This document shows, piece by piece, positions 46,758-54,343 of a stretch of 64,000 nt of DNA. The DNA is taken from NCBI RefSeq assembly GCF_900230185.1, contig NZ_OCSR01000001.1, positions 1,364,001-1,428,000 on the forward strand, given 5' to 3'. The notes beneath the pieces were generated by a model that was given only the letters and a program-made list of their open reading frames with translations, made no database searches and was not told the DNA's origin. The stretch is from Burkholderia sp. OK233. GTDB taxonomy: Bacteria; Pseudomonadota; Gammaproteobacteria; Burkholderiales; Burkholderiaceae. A program made the translations under genes and the position numbers. Position 1 is the first letter of the stretch, and each line of letters opens with the position of its first letter.

Positions 46758-49379
46758 ATGAGAACAGTGACCACACCCCAACAATCGAAACGCCGGATCA
46801 CCGGCTACACGCTGATCGCTGCCGCGGCGTTCCTGTTCGCGGCGCAAGCCACCCTCGCGCAGGAAGCCGAACAGGCGCCGCCAGGGGCTGCATCACAACA
46901 GAACACCGATCCGCCTGGGCGTGTTGCACGTCTGAACTACACCGCCGGTGCCGTGACCACCGAGCCGGCCGGCGCAACCGACTGGTCCTACGCACAGGTC
47001 AATCGCCCGCTCACCACCGGCGATCAGTTGTGGAATGATCAGAACGCGCGCTCCGAACTGCATATCGGCTCGACCGCGGTGCGCCTCGGCCAGTCCACCA
47101 GCCTCGACCTGCTCAATCTCGATGACAACAGCGCGCAGCTCAAGGTCGCGCAGGGCTCCTTGTCGGCGCGGGTGCGCGAACTGGCGCCGGGCTCATCCTA
47201 TGAAATCGACACACCCAATCTGGCGCTCGGTCTGAACGGCCCCGGCGACTATCGCGTCGACGTCGCGCCGGACGGCAGCACCACCACCGTCACCGTGCGC
47301 AGCGGCAGCGCGACCGTGTATGGCGACAGCGGCCAGGTGCCGGTCGCCGCCGGCCAGCAGATCAGCTTTGCCGGCACCAACCTGCAACAGGTCGCCGATA
47401 ACGGCGCGCCCGGCCTCGATGGTTTCGATCAATGGGCGGCGAGCCGCGACGCAGCGGAAGACCGCTCGGTGTCGGCACGCTACGTGTCGCGCGACATCCC
47501 CGGCTATCAGGATCTCGACGCCAACGGTACGTGGCGCAGCAGCCCTCAGTACGGTGAAGTGTGGGTGCCGCGTGCCACCCCCGCCGGCTGGGCGCCTTAT
47601 CACGACGGCCACTGGGTGTGGCAAGCGCCGTGGGGCTGGACCTGGGTCGACGACGCGCCGTGGGGCTTCGCGCCCTACCACTACGGCCGCTGGGCCCAGG
47701 TCGACGACGACTGGGCGTGGGTACCGGGGCCGGTCGAGGTCAGCGAACCGCCCGTCTACGCACCGGCGCTAGTTGCCTTCGTGGGCGGCGGTGGCGGCGG
47801 AGTCGACTGGGGGGTGAGCCTGGCGATCGGCGGCGCGGTCGCGGCCGGCGTCGCGTGGTTCCCGCTGGGCCCGGGCGAACCGTGGCACCCGCACTGGGGC
47901 GATCACGATCATTGGAGCCCGGGTTACTACAATCGCGTCAACAACACGACGGTCGTCAACAACTACAACCGCAACGTGACGAATGTGAATGTGACCAACA
48001 TTCACAACACGTACGTCAACTATCGGCCGGGCGGCGTAACCGCGGTGCCGGCAACGGCCTTCGTGCACGGCCAGTCGACCGCACGCTTCGCGCAGAAGGT
48101 CGATCCGCAACAGTGGCGCAATGCGCGGATCAATCCGGGCGGTCCGGGGATCGCGCCGGTAAAGGAAAGCTTCGGACCGGGCCTGCGTAACGCGAACTAC
48201 CGTCCGCCGACCGGCGCGATGGCGCGTCCGGTCGTCGCCACGCGCAGTCCGGCCGTGCCGGCCGCGTACCATGACAGCCTCGCGCAACGCTTTGCGCAGA
48301 GTGGCGGACGGGTGCCGGGCGCGGGCGAGCCGATCGTGCGAACCTCGGTGCCGGCTCACATGGCAGGCGGTCCGGGGGCCATGCCGGCGCAGAACGTGCG
48401 AGTCGTACAATCGCATATGGCCGGGCGGACGCCGGGCGCGGCGCCGGGTGCACCTGGTGCGCCGGGTATGCCTAACGGCATGCAGCAGGCCGGTCAGCGG
48501 CCGGGCGAAGCGCCGCTGAACGGTCAACCGCAGCGTGGCGGCGAACCGCAAGCGCGGCCGGGCATGCCGCCGCAAATGGCTAACGTGCACCAGCAACCCG
48601 CCGAGGCAGCTCATCCGTCCAATGGCGTGCCGCGTCCGCCGCAAGCGAACGGCGCGAACCCGAACGCTTATGCGCAGCAGCACGGCGCGCCGGCGCAAGC
48701 GGGTCAGCAACCAGCCGCGGAAGGCCGGCACGAGCCTGCATGGACGCAGCCGCATACGCCGATGGCCCAACAGGCGCAGCAACGTAGCGCCCCGCAGGAA
48801 CAGGCACGCCAGCCGGGGGCGCGTCCTGAGCAGCAGCAACAGGCTCAGCGTCAACCGGAAGCGCAACCGCAGCGCACGCCTGAAGCACACGGGCAGCCGC
48901 AAGAGTCCCGGCCGCAACCGATGCAGCAGGCGCAGCAGCAACCGCGTCAGGAATATCGTCCGCAGCCGCAACAGGTACAACAGCCACGTCCTGAGCCGCA
49001 GCCGCAACAGGTGCAGCAGCCGCGTCCTCAACCGCAACAGGTGCAGCAGCCACGTCCTCAACCGCAACCGCAACAGGTGCAGCAGCCACGTCCCGAGCCG
49101 CGTCCGCAGCAGGTGCAGCAGCCGCGTCCTCAACCGCAACCGCAGCAGGTGCAGCAGCCGCGTCCTCAACCGCAACCGCAGCAGGTGCAGCAGCCGCGTC
49201 CTCAACCGCAACCGCAGCAGGTGCAGCAGCCGCGTCCTCAACCGCAACCGCAGCAGGTGCAGCAGCCGCGTCCTCAACCGCAACCGCAGCGTGCGGAACA
49301 GCCGCGTCCCCAGCCGCAACCGCAGCACGCCGAGCAGCATTCGGGCGGCGGCAATCGTGACGAGCATCACAAAGGCTAA
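46758..49379 (+). CDS. Large secreted FecR/DUF6600-type protein with a Pro/Gln repeat tail
   Basis: 873 residues. It has a signal peptide (YTLIAAAAFLFAAQATLAQ, to about residue 35) and a FecR-like beta domain at about 55-210 (VNRPLTTGDQLW, LKVAQGSLSARVREL). Trp/Tyr/Pro-rich repeats follow at about 255-330 (YGEVWVPRATPAGWAPY, WGWTWVDDAPWGFAPYHYGRW) and an Asn-rich stretch near 395-420. The rest is a low-complexity Ala/Gly/Pro/Gln region ending in tandem RPQPQPQQVQQP. Such proteins are common in Burkholderia, without known function. The tail is probably unstructured and wall- or surface-associated. Confidence 0.88.
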   Translation: MRTVTTPQQSKRRITGYTLIAAAAFLFAAQATLAQEAEQAPPGAASQQNTDPPGRVARLNYTAGAVTTEPAGATDWSYAQVNRPLTTGDQLWNDQNARSELHIGSTAVRLGQSTSLDLLNLDDNSAQLKVAQGSLSARVRELAPGSSYEIDTPNLALGLNGPGDYRVDVAPDGSTTTVTVRSGSATVYGDSGQVPVAAGQQISFAGTNLQQVADNGAPGLDGFDQWAASRDAAEDRSVSARYVSRDIPGYQDLDANGTWRSSPQYGEVWVPRATPAGWAPYHDGHWVWQAPWGWTWVDDAPWGFAPYHYGRWAQVDDDWAWVPGPVEVSEPPVYAPALVAFVGGGGGGVDWGVSLAIGGAVAAGVAWFPLGPGEPWHPHWGDHDHWSPGYYNRVNNTTVVNNYNRNVTNVNVTNIHNTYVNYRPGGVTAVPATAFVHGQSTARFAQKVDPQQWRNARINPGGPGIAPVKESFGPGLRNANYRPPTGAMARPVVATRSPAVPAAYHDSLAQRFAQSGGRVPGAGEPIVRTSVPAHMAGGPGAMPAQNVRVVQSHMAGRTPGAAPGAPGAPGMPNGMQQAGQRPGEAPLNGQPQRGGEPQARPGMPPQMANVHQQPAEAAHPSNGVPRPPQANGANPNAYAQQHGAPAQAGQQPAAEGRHEPAWTQPHTPMAQQAQQRSAPQEQARQPGARPEQQQQAQRQPEAQPQRTPEAHGQPQESRPQPMQQAQQQPRQEYRPQPQQVQQPRPEPQPQQVQQPRPQPQQVQQPRPQPQPQQVQQPRPEPRPQQVQQPRPQPQPQQVQQPRPQPQPQQVQQPRPQPQPQQVQQPRPQPQPQQVQQPRPQPQPQRAEQPRPQPQPQHAEQHSGGGNRDEHHKG
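49123..49290 (+). repeat. 36-bp in-frame tandem repeat
   Basis: Four identical 36-bp units begin at 49123, 49159, 49195 and 49231, and a partial fifth begins at 49267. Each encodes 12 residues of the RPQPQPQQVQQP type. Less regular copies extend the array from about 48964 to 49338. Because the length is a multiple of three, gain or loss of units keeps the reading frame. Confidence 0.95.
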
Positions 49380-49434
49380 AGGTTACGCGCGCAGCTAGAT
49401 GCGCTGACAACCTGATGGCCGGAAGTCAGCAAGA

Positions 49435-49468
49435 AAAAACCCCCGCGATTCACATCGCGGGGGTTTTT
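49435..49468. terminator. Bidirectional terminator
   Basis: AAAAACCCCCGCGA, loop TTCACA, TCGCGGGGGTTTTT between the convergent DUF6600-type gene and thyA. Confidence 0.93.
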
Positions 49469-49504
49469 CTTCGAGCGGGCTGCGAGCAGACGCTCAGAGC
49501 GCGT

Positions 49505-50476
49505 TCAGACCGCCATCGGCGCCGTGAGCGGCTCGTGATGCCGGTAGCCGACCAGCGAGAAGTCCGACGGCTCGATCTTCTCGAGCCATTCCGGTTCATA
49601 CACGCCGGTTTTCGCATAGTCCGGCACACGTTCCGAGATCGCAAAGGCGGGGCTTTCATACGGCTCGCGCGCAAGCTGTTGCTGCAGCATGTCGAGCTGG
49701 TTCTCGTAGATGTGCGCGTCGCCGATGAAGTAGGTGAACCAGCGCGGCGTATAACCCGTCAGCCGGCCGACCAGATGCAGCAACGCCGCGCCTTCGGTCA
49801 GATTGAACGGCGTGCCGAGGCCGACATCGTTGCTGCGAATGTACAAACACAACGAAATTTCACGCCGCGCAACATTCGGCAGAAACTGATAAAGCAGGTG
49901 GCAAGCCGGCAGCGCGATCTGGTCCAGCACGGCGGGGTTCCAGGCATGAAACAAAATTCGCCGGTCGGCCGGGTTCTGCATGATCGTGTCGAGACACTGC
50001 CGCAATTGGTCGATTGCCTTGTACAGCAGCACCTTGGCGCTGCCGTCTTCCTCGAATTCCGTCACCACCTGGAAGCCACGCGCCGTGGCGTCGGCCAGCT
50101 GCGCGCTTGCGTCCGCGGCCAGCACCTTGTAGGCCGGCCACTGGCGCCACTGCACGCCATACACGTCGCCGAGATCGTCCGGCCCCTGGCGATACGGATT
50201 GGCGAGCCATTGCGGATTCTGATTGGCGTTCGCGTCCCACACCTTACAGCCGAGATCGCGAAAATCCGCGGCGCTGCGCGAGGCGCGCAGAAAGCCGACC
50301 AGCTCGCCCACTGCCGACTTGAACGCCAGTTTTTTCGTGGTGACTGCCGGAAAGCCCTGCTGGAGGTCGAAGCGCAACATGGCGCCCGGCATGCTGATGG
50401 TGCGGATGCCGGTGCGGTTCTCCTGCCACGTGCCGGTGTCGAGAATCGTGTGGACGAGGTCGAGGTATTGTTTCAT
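49505..50476 (-). CDS. thyA: Thymidylate synthase
   Basis: 323 residues. It makes dTMP from dUMP using methylene-tetrahydrofolate. The catalytic Cys is in [10 protein letters not shown], the dUMP-binding region includes [13 protein letters not shown], and the N-terminal [15 protein letters not shown] and C-terminal [15 protein letters not shown] are typical. It is longer than the 264-residue E. coli enzyme because of an insert in the N-terminal half, as in other species. Its metabolic partner folA lies 10 kb away on the other side of the fap-like locus. Confidence 0.96.
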   Translation of the reverse strand: MKQYLDLVHTILDTGTWQENRTGIRTISMPGAMLRFDLQQGFPAVTTKKLAFKSAVGELVGFLRASRSAADFRDLGCKVWDANANQNPQWLANPYRQGPDDLGDVYGVQWRQWPAYKVLAADASAQLADATARGFQVVTEFEEDGSAKVLLYKAIDQLRQCLDTIMQNPADRRILFHAWNPAVLDQIALPACHLLYQFLPNVARREISLCLYIRSNDVGLGTPFNLTEGAALLHLVGRLTGYTPRWFTYFIGDAHIYENQLDMLQQQLAREPYESPAFAISERVPDYAKTGVYEPEWLEKIEPSDFSLVGYRHHEPLTAPMAV

Positions 50477-50627
50477 GCGGGTTCCTTCGACGAAGCGCGC
50501 GCCTGGTCAGGCACACGCGCCACGGAGATTGAGCGGAAAACCCGATTTTAACAAGCGCAGCCGGACGGCGCCCGGTCGAGGCGCGCCGCCAGGAAAATAT
50601 CGGTGGCTAAGTGGGCGACCAAGCCTG

Positions 50628-52022
50628 TCAGAGATGCGGCACCGAGGCCGGCAATTCGCCGTGTGGCGTGACCAGCGGCTCGCCTTCCATATGGCGCATG
50701 CCGTGTGAGCACAGCAGGCGATACAGCGTCACGCGCGAAATGCCGAGTTCCTGCGCGGCGTCGCCGAGACGACCACGATGACGCAGCAGCGCGAGCTCGA
50801 TGGCCTGACGTTCGGCCGCTTCGCGCGCCTGGGCGAGCGAGACGGGCACGATCTCCACATACTCGGCCAACTCGAGATCACGGGCCGTGATCGCGCGCCC
50901 TTCCGACATCACGATCGCGCGCCGCACGCGATTGATCAACTCGCGCACGTTGCCCGGCCAGCCGTAGTTATGCAGCGCCGCGATGGCGTCGGGCGCGAAA
51001 CCGCGCAGACGGCGGCTTGCATCTTTCTTGAAACGTTCCAGCATGTGCCGCGCAAGCAGTTCGATATCCTTACCACGTGCACGCAACGGTGGTTCGTCGA
51101 TTTGCAGCACGCACAGACGGTGATAGAGGTCGGAGCGGAACCGCCCTTCGATCATCGCGGCTGTCATATCTACGTGCGTCGCCGAGATGATGCGCACGTC
51201 GACGTCGATTGAACCGTGGCCGCCGAGCCGCTCGACCTTGCGTTCCTGCAGGAAGCGCAGCAGGCTCGCCTGGCTTTCGAGCGGCAGATCGCCGATTTCG
51301 TCGAGAAACAGCGTGCCGCCGTTGGCCGCTTCCACGCGGCCGATCTTGCGCTGATTGGCGCCGGTGAACGCGCCGCGCTCATAGCCGAATAGTTCGGATT
51401 GCAACAGATGCGGGGGAATCGCGCCACAGTTGATCGGCACAAAAGGCGCATTGCGGCGCGCCGAGCGCTCGTGGATCGCGACCGCGGTCAGCTCCTTGCC
51501 GGTGCCCGACTCGCCTGAGATAAACACCGGCGCGTCGGTCATGGCCACTTTGCGGATCGAGCGGAACAGCGCGAGCATCGCGTCGCACGAACCGACCATT
51601 TCGCCTTCGGCGCCTTGCGATCCATCATTCGATGCCGGCTCGCCGAGCGAAATCATACCGTATGCATGACCGACCGAATCGACGATCCTGTCGCCCGAGT
51701 AAGGCACCGTTACATAGTCGAAACAATAGTCCCGCACGAGCCGGCGCAAGGCCGCGTCCTGCAATTGTCCAGGCGTGGTTGCCGCGACCCAGCCGACGTT
51801 CGGCATGGTCAGGCAGGACTCGAAGGCGGCGATTTCGTGTGGCTGAAAATCGCTAGACAGATCGAGCAAGCCGCCCGCCGCCATTCCGGCGCGAACAGCA
51901 CGGCGCACATCTCGCGCCGACCCCACGACTTCGACATGCCAGCCGCGCTGATGGAAGCGAGTATTCAGTTCCGCGCTCGGATCGCGTGAAACGTAAATCA
52001 GTTGCCGCGTTGCGGGTTCCAT
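50628..52022 (-). CDS. Sigma-54-dependent regulator 1 (VpsR/NtrC-like)
   Basis: 464 residues. The N-terminal 125 residues form a degenerate receiver-like domain with a possible phospho-acceptor-like Asp54 in GLLDLSS. The AAA+ domain has Walker A GESGTGKE (170-177), the sigma-54 contact loop GAFTGA (217-222) and DEIGDLPLE. The C-terminal Fis-type helix-turn-helix includes AAQELGISRVTLYRLL. It points away from the fap-like operon. It is a close paralogue of the regulator at 58907, sharing long identical stretches in the AAA+ domain. Regulation of the operon between them is inferred from position and the sigma-54 promoter. Confidence 0.93.
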   Translation of the reverse strand: MEPATRQLIYVSRDPSAELNTRFHQRGWHVEVVGSARDVRRAVRAGMAAGGLLDLSSDFQPHEIAAFESCLTMPNVGWVAATTPGQLQDAALRRLVRDYCFDYVTVPYSGDRIVDSVGHAYGMISLGEPASNDGSQGAEGEMVGSCDAMLALFRSIRKVAMTDAPVFISGESGTGKELTAVAIHERSARRNAPFVPINCGAIPPHLLQSELFGYERGAFTGANQRKIGRVEAANGGTLFLDEIGDLPLESQASLLRFLQERKVERLGGHGSIDVDVRIISATHVDMTAAMIEGRFRSDLYHRLCVLQIDEPPLRARGKDIELLARHMLERFKKDASRRLRGFAPDAIAALHNYGWPGNVRELINRVRRAIVMSEGRAITARDLELAEYVEIVPVSLAQAREAAERQAIELALLRHRGRLGDAAQELGISRVTLYRLLCSHGMRHMEGEPLVTPHGELPASVPHL

Positions 52023-52067
52023 TATTCAGATCCTCTCGTCAACGAACGTTAAGGATGACGCACGCAC

Positions 52068-52083
52068 CTGAACTTCAGTTCAG
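52068..52083. promoter_or_regulatory. Inverted repeat before regulator 1
   Basis: CTGAAC-TTCA-GTTCAG, 45 bp upstream of the regulator 1 start codon. A candidate operator for autoregulation or a 5'-UTR hairpin. Confidence 0.4.
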
Positions 52084-52186
52084 ACACGCTGACTCGTTCG
52101 GGATTCGCGATATAGCAAAAACCGAACGGCCATTCCATTCCGTGCGGACAGCTGATCCCCAAGAAAGCGGCGTGTGTGTTTGAGAC

Positions 52187-52207
52187 GGCCCGTTAGCGGG
52201 CTTTTTT
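52187..52207 (+). terminator. Orphan plus-strand terminator in the divergent region
   Basis: GGCCCG, loop TTAG, CGGGCT and six T in total. It points toward the fap-like operon, but no annotated gene lies before it on the plus strand. This suggests a short transcript starting near the regulator 1 start, possibly antisense to its leader. Confidence 0.5.
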
Positions 52208-52423
52208 AAATCTGAAGCTGTTTTCGAGAGCTTACTATACACGCGCCGCTTGGAAAACAATTATGCGAATTTAATCGGGGATTCCTTGCCCAGCAAGGCC
52301 AAGCGGCCGATAAATAGTTATTCAGCTTATGAATAAAAGCATTGTGGAAGCGCTTTTCCTGGCGTTCACCCCAAGGTACTACATACCGTTGGATTTAACG
52401 AATTACAGGTATTTTCTGCCTGC

Positions 52424-52441
52424 CGTTTCAGCGCTGAAACG
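52424..52441. promoter_or_regulatory. 18-bp palindrome, candidate activator (UAS) site
   Basis: CGTTTCAGCGCTGAAACG is a perfect palindrome whose nearer end is about 75 bp before the -24 element of the sigma-54 promoter, the usual distance for an enhancer-binding protein site. Which of the two flanking regulators binds it is unknown. Confidence 0.6.
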
Positions 52442-52515
52442 TTTTTGTCCGATTTCTTCCCTGTTACTCCGCGGTATGCGGGTCACATCCAGACGCACCA
52501 ATGGATTGCGACTCA

Positions 52516-52530
52516 TGGCACACGTTTCGC
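52516..52530 (+). promoter_or_regulatory. Sigma-54 (-24/-12) promoter of the fap-like operon
   Basis: TGGCACACGTTTCGC has the full TGGCAC -24 block and, with exact 10-bp spacing, the GC of the -12 block (TCGC in place of TTGC). Transcription would start near 52542, leaving a leader of about 17 nt that contains the AAGGAGA ribosome site before the ATG at 52559. Confidence 0.78.
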
Positions 52531-52558
52531 TAAATGCTGTGCACCAAGGAGACACATC

Positions 52559-53119
52559 ATGCGACTCGCTTTCCGCATCGACCTGAGCAGCATTGCACCT
52601 TGCGCCGCACTATGCGCCGCCGCGGTGACCTTGACCGTGCTGTCCGCTGGCGTCAATGCACAGGAATCCGCACTGCCTCAATCCACTTCGATGGCCGAAA
52701 CCGCCGATGCCGGTTCCGCCACCCTCGCGAGCACGACGCTCGCAGCGGTGGCCTCGCCGAACACGACGGTCACGGATGTCACGGATACGGCGAGCGTCGC
52801 CGCGGTGGACAACATCGCGGCAGGCACGAACGACAGCGCCGCGCCCCGCAGCGATCTGGCCGGCGACGCGCTGAGCATTCCCGCCGACGCCGCGTCTGTG
52901 GCCGGTCTCGTGCTGGACGATCAGGCGCTGTCCCACCAACGCGGCGGCTTCGGCGGCATGTTGATGGTCTCCGCGACGCCGCAACTGATGCGCGGCTTTA
53001 ACAACAGTGGCAACGGCGTGACGCTGTGGGACGAAATCGCCCCGCCGTCGCAGTTGCCGGTTCCCGTCGACGTCGCCCGCTCCGCACAAGGCAACGTCAC
53101 GAGCTACCAGAGAAATTAG
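52559..53119 (+). CDS. Secreted protein, first gene of the fap-like operon (FapA position)
   Basis: 186 residues from ATG 52559 (AAGGAGA upstream). A signal peptide ends near GVNAQ (residue 35). An Ala/Thr/Asp-rich segment (40-118) follows, then LDDQALSHQRGGFGG (119-133), which looks like a double-glycine leader motif of the type cut by C39 peptidases. The tail has VSATPQLMRGF and GNGVTLWDEI. No amyloid-type repeat. In Pseudomonas, FapA is a small periplasmic chaperone-like protein; similarity here is by position only. The longer upstream frame overlaps the promoter and is not used. Confidence 0.75.
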   Translation: MRLAFRIDLSSIAPCAALCAAAVTLTVLSAGVNAQESALPQSTSMAETADAGSATLASTTLAAVASPNTTVTDVTDTASVAAVDNIAAGTNDSAAPRSDLAGDALSIPADAASVAGLVLDDQALSHQRGGFGGMLMVSATPQLMRGFNNSGNGVTLWDEIAPPSQLPVPVDVARSAQGNVTSYQRN

Positions 53120-53181
53120 CGCAACGACCCGCTCGCTGCCCAAGACCGCACCGACCGATCGTCCGCCCGCAAGGAACTGAC

Positions 53182-53670
53182 ATGAACGCCTCAACCCAGA
53201 AGCCGAGCAGCAGCCCCTGCGCAGCCCTGCTGTGCGTGCTGCTCGGCGTGCTCGCTGCCGGCGCCGTGACGAGTGCCACCGCGCAGCAGTTGACGCAACC
53301 GGGCAACCTCGTCATCGAGCGCGACATCACGCCACGCGATGCGTTTGTGCCGGTGCCGAGGAGCCAGGACCCGATCGCAGTCCAGGTCCAAACCTTCCCG
53401 AGAGCGACCTTCGATGCCGCGATCGGCACGATGGCGAGCGATCTCGACCTGAACGGCGCGCACGGCACCGCCGGCATCGCAGGCAACGGCTATATGCCTG
53501 CGCTAGTCGGCGCCAACGGTATTACACACATGCTGGCGGGCAACGGCAACAACGTTCCGGTCGGCGCGGGCGCCAGCTTCGGCGGCGCAGGTGGAATCGG
53601 CAGCTCGATTGCCCAGTCGGTCAACGGTGCACTCGCCCCCTTGGGCGCCGCTCTAGGAGCCATGAAATGA
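53182..53670 (+). CDS. Secreted Gly-rich protein, extra gene in the fap-like operon
   Basis: 162 residues from ATG 53182 (AAGGA upstream). Signal peptide to about residue 34 (SATAQ). The C-terminal half is rich in Gly, Asn and Ala, with NGITHMLAGNGN (112-123), which may be a shortened version of the repeat unit in the following genes. The end SSIAQSVNGALAPLGAALGAMK could be an amphipathic helix. I do not recognise the family. Its stop overlaps the next start (ATGA). Confidence 0.72.
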   Translation: MNASTQKPSSSPCAALLCVLLGVLAAGAVTSATAQQLTQPGNLVIERDITPRDAFVPVPRSQDPIAVQVQTFPRATFDAAIGTMASDLDLNGAHGTAGIAGNGYMPALVGANGITHMLAGNGNNVPVGAGASFGGAGGIGSSIAQSVNGALAPLGAALGAMK

Positions 53671-54314
53671 CAACCTCACGCGCACCGGCCAGGCGCCTTC
53701 CGTCACGCAAACAGTCGCGCTGGCCCCTGCTTGCCTGGGCATTGCTTGGCTGTGCGAGCTTCGCGGTCCACGCCCAAACGCTGCCAGCGCAGATCGACGC
53801 GGAGTCGCTGATCGGCAAAGGCGCGGTCATCGGCGCCACCGGGGTTATCGCCATCAACGAGGCATCAGGCCTCGATAACGTACAAGCGAACCAGGGCGTG
53901 CTCACCAACGGCAAAGTCCCTCTCAACCTGATCGGAAGCTCGCAGAGCGCGTCCACGAACGCCAGGACGACGGCCGCCAGGAGCGCGATCGGTAGTAATG
54001 CATTTTCAAACACCTCTGGCCTTATCGAAGTGAATCAGTCGGCGGGTGTAGGGAATCTTCAGCGGAACAGCGCCGTTATCGGTACTGGACCGATTGAAGC
54101 GGAGATCGTAGCGGATGGGGTGCTATCCGCTACGACCGCCAAAGGCGGTGGCCTGGGAAGGTCCGGCGAAAACCACGACGCACGCGAGGTATCCATCGGT
54201 GCGGACGCGCTCAAAAACGTCAGTGGGATCGTCCAGATCAATCAGACAGCCGGCTCAGGTAACGTCAGTTCAAATAGTTTTGTGCTCCGTCCCCCGGCGG
54301 GCACCTTTTTCTAA
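53667..54314 (+). CDS. FapB-like repeat protein (candidate minor amyloid subunit/nucleator)
   Basis: 215 residues. Signal peptide to about residue 36 (SFAVHAQ). Three imperfect repeats of about 24 residues lie at 56-79 (GATGVIAINEASGLDNVQAN), 115-138 (NTSGLIEVNQSAGVGNLQRN) and 184-207 (NVSGIVQINQTAGSGNVSSN). They share the pattern G-x-I-x-[IV]-N-x-x-[AS]-G-x-x-N and are separated by linkers of about 35-45 residues. This is the repeat style of the Pseudomonas amyloid proteins FapB/FapC, and the gene is in the fapB position. It starts 4 bp inside the previous gene. Confidence 0.78.
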   Translation: MTTSRAPARRLPSRKQSRWPLLAWALLGCASFAVHAQTLPAQIDAESLIGKGAVIGATGVIAINEASGLDNVQANQGVLTNGKVPLNLIGSSQSASTNARTTAARSAIGSNAFSNTSGLIEVNQSAGVGNLQRNSAVIGTGPIEAEIVADGVLSATTAKGGGLGRSGENHDAREVSIGADALKNVSGIVQINQTAGSGNVSSNSFVLRPPAGTFF

Positions 54315-54343
54315 CGAGCCACACTCTTTATCGGAGCGTCATC

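Larger units (their letters stand above)
52023..52558. other. Divergent control region between regulator 1 and the fap-like operon
   Basis: 536 bp without a protein gene that I can support. From left to right it holds: an inverted repeat CTGAAC/GTTCAG (52068-52083), an inverted repeat CGTTCGG/CCGAACG (52095-52128), a plus-strand terminator (52187-52207), a minus-strand TATAGT (52234-52239) as a possible -10 for regulator 1, an AT-rich stretch (52200-52420), a small stem CCTTGC/GCAAGG (52284-52298), an 18-bp palindrome (52424-52441), and the sigma-54 promoter (52516-52530). Confidence 0.7.

Noticed and set aside
48964..49338. Regular 36-bp direct repeats that could suggest a CRISPR array
   Set aside because: Units are adjacent with no unique spacers, keep the reading frame, and encode a Pro/Gln peptide repeat inside a long gene. 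No cas genes are present.
47769..49370. 533-codon open frame on the minus strand opposite the DUF6600-type gene
   Set aside because: It is a by-product of GC-rich repetitive coding DNA on the plus strand. The translated sequence is a Leu/Arg repeat with no ribosome site or family.
51986..52183. 65-codon plus-strand frame ending just before the terminator at 52187
   Set aside because: It overlaps the start of regulator 1 and has no ribosome site. The terminator fits a non-coding transcript better, though a small protein cannot be excluded.
52023..52558. A cyclic di-GMP or other known riboswitch upstream of the fap-like operon
   Set aside because: The predicted transcript leader is only about 17 nt, and I find none of the conserved GEMM-type motifs in the region.
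52329..52586. 85-codon frame starting MNKSIVEALF in the fap-like control region
   Set aside because: It spans the palindrome and the sigma-54 promoter and overlaps the first gene in another frame. No ribosome site.
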